In this document: piece by piece, positions 58,405-64,000 of the stretch
How positions within the stretch are numbered: position 1 is the first letter of the stretch
How the letters are laid out: each line of letters starts with the position of its first letter
Source of the DNA: Agrostemma githago
Lineage: Eukaryota; Streptophyta; Magnoliopsida; Caryophyllales; Caryophyllaceae
Assembly: GCA_958450325.1 (NCBI GenBank)
Contig: OY288259.1
Coordinates: 29,258,734-29,322,733, forward strand
DNA: 64,000 nucleotides
Reading direction: 5' to 3'
The notes under the pieces: model-generated
Seen by the model: the letters and a program-made list of their open reading frames with translations, nothing else
Databases searched by the model: none
Told to the model about the DNA's origin: nothing
Program-made: the position numbers and the translations under genes

Positions 58405-59798
58405 CCTCCTCACAATGGTTGCTGATGACGAGAGACAATACCAGGGGGGTCGCTGTGGGGGTAAATTACTCGCCCTGCATCCTGGGGGGTGATGCTCAGG
58501 GTCAGGCCTTTTAGGCTCCCTGCCCTCTCAGCGTAGCATATCTGGTTTCGCAGCTCACGGATCTGTCTTTTTTGGCCTCTCTTACTTGTCTGGCCTTCCG
58601 CGTCTCCCGACACCACATGGATTATCAGGCAGTTTTTCACTGAGCCCTCGGGCTTGTCTACCGTCTCCTTCTGACTCTTGTTTCTCGCAGCATAGGTACT
58701 CAACCAACCATTTCTGATAAGTTTCTCGATCTCGTCTTTTATATGGCGGCATTACTCAGTGGTATGCCCGACGCAATCATGAAATGTGCAGAACTTCTTT
58801 GGATCACCCTATGGATTGCGCGGTTTACTTGGGCGGTTCCACTTGGCCGTCTCTTTTTCCTGTTTAATATCTCTGCTCTGGATTTGTTGAGAGCTATGTA
58901 GCTATCAAACCTGGGCTGATAAGCCACACGCTCCTTTCTCAGAGTCTCTCCCTCCTCATTTCTCTTCTTACCTGCTGCGTCCACCCTACGGTCCCCCATG
59001 TGGCCTAGAAGGCCCTGTGGGGGTGTCCGGAAGGCTGTGGAACTCTTCCCGCAGCATGAAGCCCTCGGCAATTTTCCGTGATTTTGCCAGAGTTTCTGGC
59101 TAGGCTCTGATCATTTGATTTTTCATCTTCCCTGGGAGCAACGAGTTGGCCAAAGCATACGCTGCTGTGGGGTCATCGATCTCTCTGACCTGTTGGAAGG
59201 CCAGATCGAATCTATTCAGATAGTCTCTGACAGTCTCACCCTTCTTCTGCCTGAGGGTCATTAGATCAAAGCGGGTTAGCCGGCGCCTCTTGTTCCCAGC
59301 ATATTGGTCCAAGAAAGCCTCGGCCAGTTCTATAAAGTAAGTGAATGACCCCTGCGGTAGATCCCTGAACCACCCTTGAGCCAGACCAACCAGGGTGGTA
59401 GGAAAAATCTTGCACGAGACCGCATCGTCGGCATCGTACATACCCATGTGACTTTCATAGGCTGCCAGGTGATCCTCCGGGTCAGTAGTCCCATCAAACT
59501 TGACAGAAGGCATTTTAATCTTATGGATGGGATGTCCCTGCACTTTAGGGTGAAGTGGGGTTTTGGTAGGCCTGCCCACCATTTTCGACCTACTTTCGAT
59601 AGAGTGGTAACCGTAGTCGTCCCATTGGCCAGGGGTCGGTTTTCCAAAACTGGGGAGCAGTACCTGGGCGGCTGCCTACTCACAACTTCATCCTCTCTCG
59701 CAGGGGAATGGTGTCTGGGACGTTTTATCTGAGGCGGTTCGAGGTTATCCCCTTGGCGGTGCCTCGATCCCAGCGGCTGTCCATGGTTGAGCCTTCAC
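58405..59798 (-). pseudogene. gag of another Ty3/gypsy element (F), broken
   Basis: Capsid precursor. The intact core 59582-59100 gives MPSVKFDGTTDPEDHLAAYE, FPTTLVGLAQGWFRDLPQGS and TLRQKKGETVRDYLNRF, a classic retrotransposon gag domain. After a stop at 59,100 further pieces read FCTFHDCVGHTTE*CRHIKDEIEK, the Cys/His region with a stop at the Glu codon, and then a stretch resembling the gag-protease junction (LTLSITPQDAGRVIYPHSDP). The protease and everything beyond are missing, because the sequence runs into the Tat LTR near 58,404. The N-terminal part (59,583-59,798) is shifted and is cut by the LINE at 59,799. Confidence 0.7.
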
Positions 59799-60790
59799 AG
59801 CTTTTTTTTTGGTGAAGGTAAATTATATTAATGCGGTAACCAAATATCAAGGGAGGATCCCTTACAAACACAAGTTATCTAACCAGAGCCTATCCTTATG
59901 GTGGATAGCTCCTCTACAGCAATTATCGATCCTGATTTTCATATCATGTTGAATACATTTGAGTACATGTTTCGGCATAAGAATACTACTCTCAATTATA
60001 GCTTTATTTCTTTGTATCCAAATGTAGTATATCATTGCATTGATAAGCCCATTTAAGATCCCTCTCCTTAGCTTGGATCCTCTTCTAGCCAATCTCCAAG
60101 TATTGATATTAGTCATAGGTAATTCAATACCAATCCAATTGCTAACTAGGTGCAAAAGCTGAGTGTTGTACGGACAGGAGAAAAAAAGATGGGCATCATC
60201 TTCCTCGCCTGTACCACAAATGCAACAGTCCGCATCATTGGCGATTCCATAGGAATACAGCTTCTTCTTTGTTCTAAATGCATCGTGCTGATACATCCAA
60301 TTAATAAACTTATTCTTTTGGACAGTCCAATCATTCAAAATCAGGTGACTCCAGTTGACATTGGTGTTGTTCCCCCGAATCCAATCATAGCATGTTCTCA
60401 TACTGTACTGCTGTTCAGGAGAGACACGCCAGACCTGTGCATCATAGGCAAGGCGGAAAACATCATGCACCCTGCATATCTTCTTCCACGTCCAAGAGCT
60501 GTCGGTGGACGGAGCATACTCCAGCCATTCAACGTCCTTAATGTAAATATGATTCACCCATTGAACCCATAATGAGTCAGACTTAGAATAAATCCACCAT
60601 GCTAGTTTTCCAATGGCAGCCTTGTTCTAGATATTGTCGTTTTTTATTCCAAGGCCACCTTCGTTAAGCGGTTTGCAAATCTTATCCCAAGCTACCGGCG
60701 GTACTCTTTTGTATTCAGTTACCCCTTCCCAAAGGAAATTTCTACAGAGACCTTCAATATTTACCGCTTTTATGACCTTATAATCGCATG
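59799..60790 (-). mobile_element. 5'-truncated LINE
   Basis: T run at 59802-59810 on the plus strand marks the tail. The coding strand is minus. The first residues recognisable at the truncated end are VIKAVNIEGLCRNFLWEG near 60,780, so about 80% of the LINE is missing, as is common for plant LINE insertions. No target duplication was found. Confidence 0.8.
59862..60785 (-). pseudogene. LINE ORF2 C-terminal remnant (zf-RVT)
   Basis: Two frame segments: 60,785-60,627 (RVPPVAWDKICKPLNEGGLG, then a TAG) and 60,557-59,862 (WVNHIYIKDVEW..., the zf-RVT region CCICGTGEEDDAHLFFSC, and IYYIWIQRNKAIIE). These correspond to the part after RT in the two longer LINEs of this window. No RT catalytic motif remains. 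Confidence 0.8.
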
Positions 60791-61779
60791 CTAAATCACC
60801 TAACATGAAATTCAAAATGTAAACAAACTAAAACTGAACAAAGTGATGGTCGGGTTCCATATTAATCTCAGTGCTCACCATACACGGTTCAATGCATCTC
60901 TATTAATGTCTAACCAACGCATCTTAAGCAGAATACCAGGTAAGGTATACCACGAGAATGACTAATATCCGTATTATCGCGTTAAACCTGATTTGCTAAT
61001 ACGTATAATATTTAGTACTCTCTACTCTCCTACGTGCATCTTTTCATGGCCTGCTTCTCACGTGAAATCGCATGCAAAGAATGTAAACACAACTACTTCG
61101 ACGACAATAAACTTACTTGTCTTTTAGCAACCGACATAGCAAAGACATAGGGTTAAAACAACGGATGTTACCGTACTTTTGCCACAATTAAGGAACAAAG
61201 TTATCAGCCCATCGATTGATTAGTGGAGGCCGCTATGTGCGGGCAGGATTGGGTGTCGATATCTGTCGGACATTGGCTTCCCAATATGTACCCTCACCCC
61301 TTACTCAGAATCGATGGTTTTCGAATGTCCGAAACCATTGGCAATGAGAGTCATTCCAAGCATGGAGTGCTAAGGGTACAAGACTTTATCGTTAATTAGG
61401 TCTCGTGCCACTCAACTTTAATTTGAGCCGGCTAAGGATCAAAGTTGACTTGAATGGTTTCCGAGTCCCCATAATTGACTCGGTGGCGACTCCACAAATC
61501 GGCAACGAATTCGGTTCACTAAAAATGTCGTCTTACCAAACATATCGGCCTTTAAACATTTACAACCACATCTCGATTGATTCTAACGGAAACACGGGTG
61601 TCCGCATCCATCTAGTACAATCTAAATTGTCAACCAAATCGATGTCCGACACATCGCTTCGTACGCGAGATCGGACCGACCCCCGACGGGAGGGGGGACG
61701 CATGGGTGGCTGCCGTGACAAAACGAAGGTCCCGCGCGGGCGCGTGCCGGTCGCCGGGCGGTGTGGACGGGCATCCACA
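60791..61779 (+). repeat. Divergent Tat-type LTR, right end, plus orientation
   Basis: From about 61,250 it matches the minus strand of the Tat LTRs: CACCCCTTACTCAGAATCG, then CCGAAACCATTGGCAATGAG and CGGTGGCGACTCCAC, and it ends GGGCATCCACA at 61,779. No primer site follows, so it is a 3' or solo LTR. The left part (60,791-61,240) is not recognisable and no start could be set. A small plus frame at 61,405-61,821 has no support. Confidence 0.5.
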
Positions 61780-61794
61780 CATATAAAGATATTA

Positions 61795-62975
61795 AAATTA
61801 TCCCACATCAACAAATTATAATAAGGTGATGAAATTCTATATTATAAATATTAGTAATCATCCGTTCTTAGATATCCACCAAAAATCTTTTGAGTCATAA
61901 ACAACTCTTAAAATTATAAACTTAAGTAATTATCTACCTCGAAAAATTACGATGAGGTTATGGAATTCTATAATATAAATAAGAGTAATCATTGTTTTTG
62001 AATATCAACCAAAAAAATATTTGAGTCAAAAAAAAACTTTTAATAAGACTACAAACTTAAGATTGTCCTACATCAAAACAATTAAAATAAGATGACGAAT
62101 CTATATTATAAATAAGAAATAAGAGTAATTAATTCTACAATAAGACGATAAAATTATATTATACAAATAAAAGTAATCATTTCTCCAAATTATGATGAGG
62201 TGATGAAATTTTATATTATAAATAAGGGAAATTTTTCGTCCTTAAATATGACTAATCATTCGTTATTAGTTATCTTCCAAAACACAATTGAATCTTAAAA
62301 ACCTCTTAAGATTAAAATCCTCTTAAGATTATAAACTCAAGTAAAATTATATTACAAGAATTCTTAAGACTATATCTAAACTTAAGTCAAAATTATTCCA
62401 TATCGAAAAATTATAAGGTGATGAAATTTGATATTATAAATAATATTAATCATTCGTTCTTAAGTATAAATTTTTTTTAGTCTTACAAAAGTACTTGAGA
62501 CTATAAGTTTAGGTAAGATTATCCAACATCGAAAAATTATAATAAGGTGATCGAATTTTACTATATAAATACGAGTAATCCCCCATTCTTAAGTTAGATA
62601 TATATAAAATCGAACTTTTTTATTATTATAATTATCCAACATTGTCTCACATCAAAAAATTTATGATGAGATGATGAAATTCTATATTATAAATAATAAT
62701 CATTTGTCCTTGGATATCAGCTAAAAAAAGTTGAGTCTTAAAAATGCTTTTAAATAGTAAGCATATCAAAAATTATGATGAGGTGATGAACTTCATATAA
62801 AAATTAAGAGACATCATTCGTTTTCGATAATAACTAAAACAATTGTCTTATAAAAGCTCTTAAAGCTATAAATTTAAGTAAAATTATCCACTTCGAAAAA
62901 TTATAATAAGGTGATGAAATTCTACTATTTAAATACGGAGTAAAAGCAATCATTCGTCGAAATTGTGTAGATTTA
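61795..62975. repeat. Degenerate AT-rich tandem repeat array
   Basis: About ten copies of a unit of about 110-140 bp. The core AATTATAATAAGGTGATGAA, TTCTATATTATAAATA and GTAATCATTCGT recurs at 61,816, 61,952, 62,080, 62,195, 62,413, 62,538, 62,660, 62,771 and 62,900, with spacers of AAAATATTTGAGTC-type sequence. No gene. Confidence 0.75.
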
Positions 62976-63160
62976 TAATACTGCAATTGTTTATTAAAGT
63001 CTCTCTAGGGTTTTTCTATGGGAGTTTCCTCTAAGCCCTAGGGTCTGAGTCTCCTTCCTTGTACGTTAAGGTTCCTCCCTCACGTCGATTAGGGCGTGAG
63101 ATCTTCTCTTTTTTTGTTGATTATCCGGGGACTGGGTTCACCGGGTTTATTAGGGGAGTT

Positions 63161-64000
63161 ATGACGAGTCCAAACGATAGAGAAGGAGCGAAAGGGAAAC
63201 AGGTGGTGGGCCAGGCGGAGAAATTTGTGTGGGACGCGGGCGAGAGCAAGGGCGGAGGCTCACAGGGGGAGGAGATATTGGTTGGAAGGCTGTGGTCATC
63301 CAAGGCAATCAATGCTAGGGCGGCGGTCGAGTCGATGAAGTGGCGTTGGAACCCTGAAGGTACGTTAATGGGTAACCTAATTGACACTTTGCACAAAATC
63401 TTTGTGTTCCGTTTTTCGGATCCGAGGGACAAGGAGAGATCAGAGTTTTGGAGAATCAGCCGTGGCATTTCGTTAAATTCATCTGGTGTTTTAGCGAACT
63501 TGTGGAAGATAATAAGCTTTCAAATACGCCTTTTTACCACGTACCATTATGGGCTAGGTCTCTATGATTTGCCGCTAAGGGGACGTTCTAACCCAAATAA
63601 TATCCGACACCTGTGGGATCTTTTGGGGAGCTTTGTGAAGATGGATATTTCATCCACACCAGAATTGGAACGAGAAGTTAGGGTGAGGGTGTTACATGAT
63701 GTGCGAAAACCTCTAAAAAAATTGTGAGTATAGGCTTGGACTCGGGAAAGCAAGAGAATTTTGAGGTTAAGTATGAAAGGCTCCAAATTTTTTGTTATGG
63801 ATGTGGGGTATTAGGGCATGGGGAGAAGGACTGCGAGGATGGGCCGTTCGAGGAGGGAAAATTGCGTTTTGGCGAGTACTTGCGAGCTTCTCCTCGGAGA
63901 GCCACTAAGACTATTGTAGATAACCAACAGATGGTCCTGAAATCTTTGGCGTCCGAGTTTGATGCGGAACATAAAGAACGGAAGAGGAAGTGGTTGCTGC
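63161..64000 (+). pseudogene. LINE ORF1 (DUF4283-type, CCHC), cut by window end
   Basis: Nucleic-acid-binding ORF1 of a further LINE. The ATG at 63161 is chosen because the conserved part starts soon after: ILVGRLWSSKAINARAAVESM, then FRFSDPRDKERSEFWRISRG, then YDLPLRGRSNPNN and RVRVLHDVRKPLKK. A stop at 63,725-63,727 and a shift are followed by FEVKYERLQIFCYGCGVLGH, which contains the CCHC knuckle (CYGCGVLGHGEKDC). The GTAAAG-less 5' region starts near 63,000. The gene runs off the right edge, so ORF2 is not seen. A pair of compensating shifts near 63,545 may explain the weak match of FTTYHYGLGLYDLP. Confidence 0.75.

Noticed and set aside
61405..61821. Plus-strand frame of 138 residues
   Set aside because: It runs through an LTR end and past its CA terminus into the AT-rich array; no motif.

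Overview
The window reads as nuclear plant DNA, most likely from a eudicot with a large, repeat-rich genome. The evidence is tRNA-primed Ty3/gypsy LTR elements of plant-specific lineages (Athila-like and Tat/Ogre-like), plant L1-type LINEs with CCHC ORF1 and zf-RVT tails, an En/Spm (CACTA) transposon, Stowaway and hAT MITEs and a tRNA-derived SINE. I see no convincing host gene: essentially every supported open frame belongs to a mobile element, and most are broken. I cannot name the species.

Layout. 1-4145: 3' end of an Athila-like element, with a broken 3' ORF ending in a membrane-anchor-like segment, two polypurine tracts and the 3' LTR. 4146-8399: leader, primer site and LTR of a minus-strand Tat-lineage element next to an older LTR fragment of the same family. 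8400-20050: 5' LTR (holding a nested LINE and a MITE), primer site and non-coding interior of a large plus-strand LTR element (family A). 20054-22983: truncated gag, leader and 5' LTR of a minus-strand Athila-like element (E). 22984-31478: an inverted, truncated relative of family A (B), interrupted by a solo LTR of the same family (C), which is itself interrupted by a solo LTR of another family (D). C and D each have a matching 5-bp target duplication.

31490-58404 is one minus-strand Tat-lineage element split by later arrivals. From its 5' end (high coordinates) it has a truncated LTR, primer site, leader, gag, protease/linker region, RT with two RNase H domains and integrase. An ORF on the opposite strand (plant mobile domain type) follows, with its own TATA box and an apparent intron. 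Its gag is split by an 11.2-kb CACTA element (45604-56830, CTT target duplication) and by an 867-bp hAT-type element. The antisense ORF is split by a LINE (31738-36494). The CACTA element carries a tnp2-type transposase gene, a second multi-exon gene with a ULP1-like domain, a Micron-like insert in a (TA)n tract and a SINE.

58405-64000: gag of another Ty3/gypsy element, a 5'-truncated LINE, a divergent Tat-type LTR end in plus orientation, a degenerate AT-rich repeat array, and ORF1 of a further LINE running off the window.

The genes do not form a host pathway; the story is successive nested insertion and decay. The most interesting points are the antisense ORF with promoter and intron, palindrome arrays just upstream of the TATA boxes of two unrelated LTR families, the large non-coding LTR family, and the ULP1-like domain whose nucleophile position is Val.
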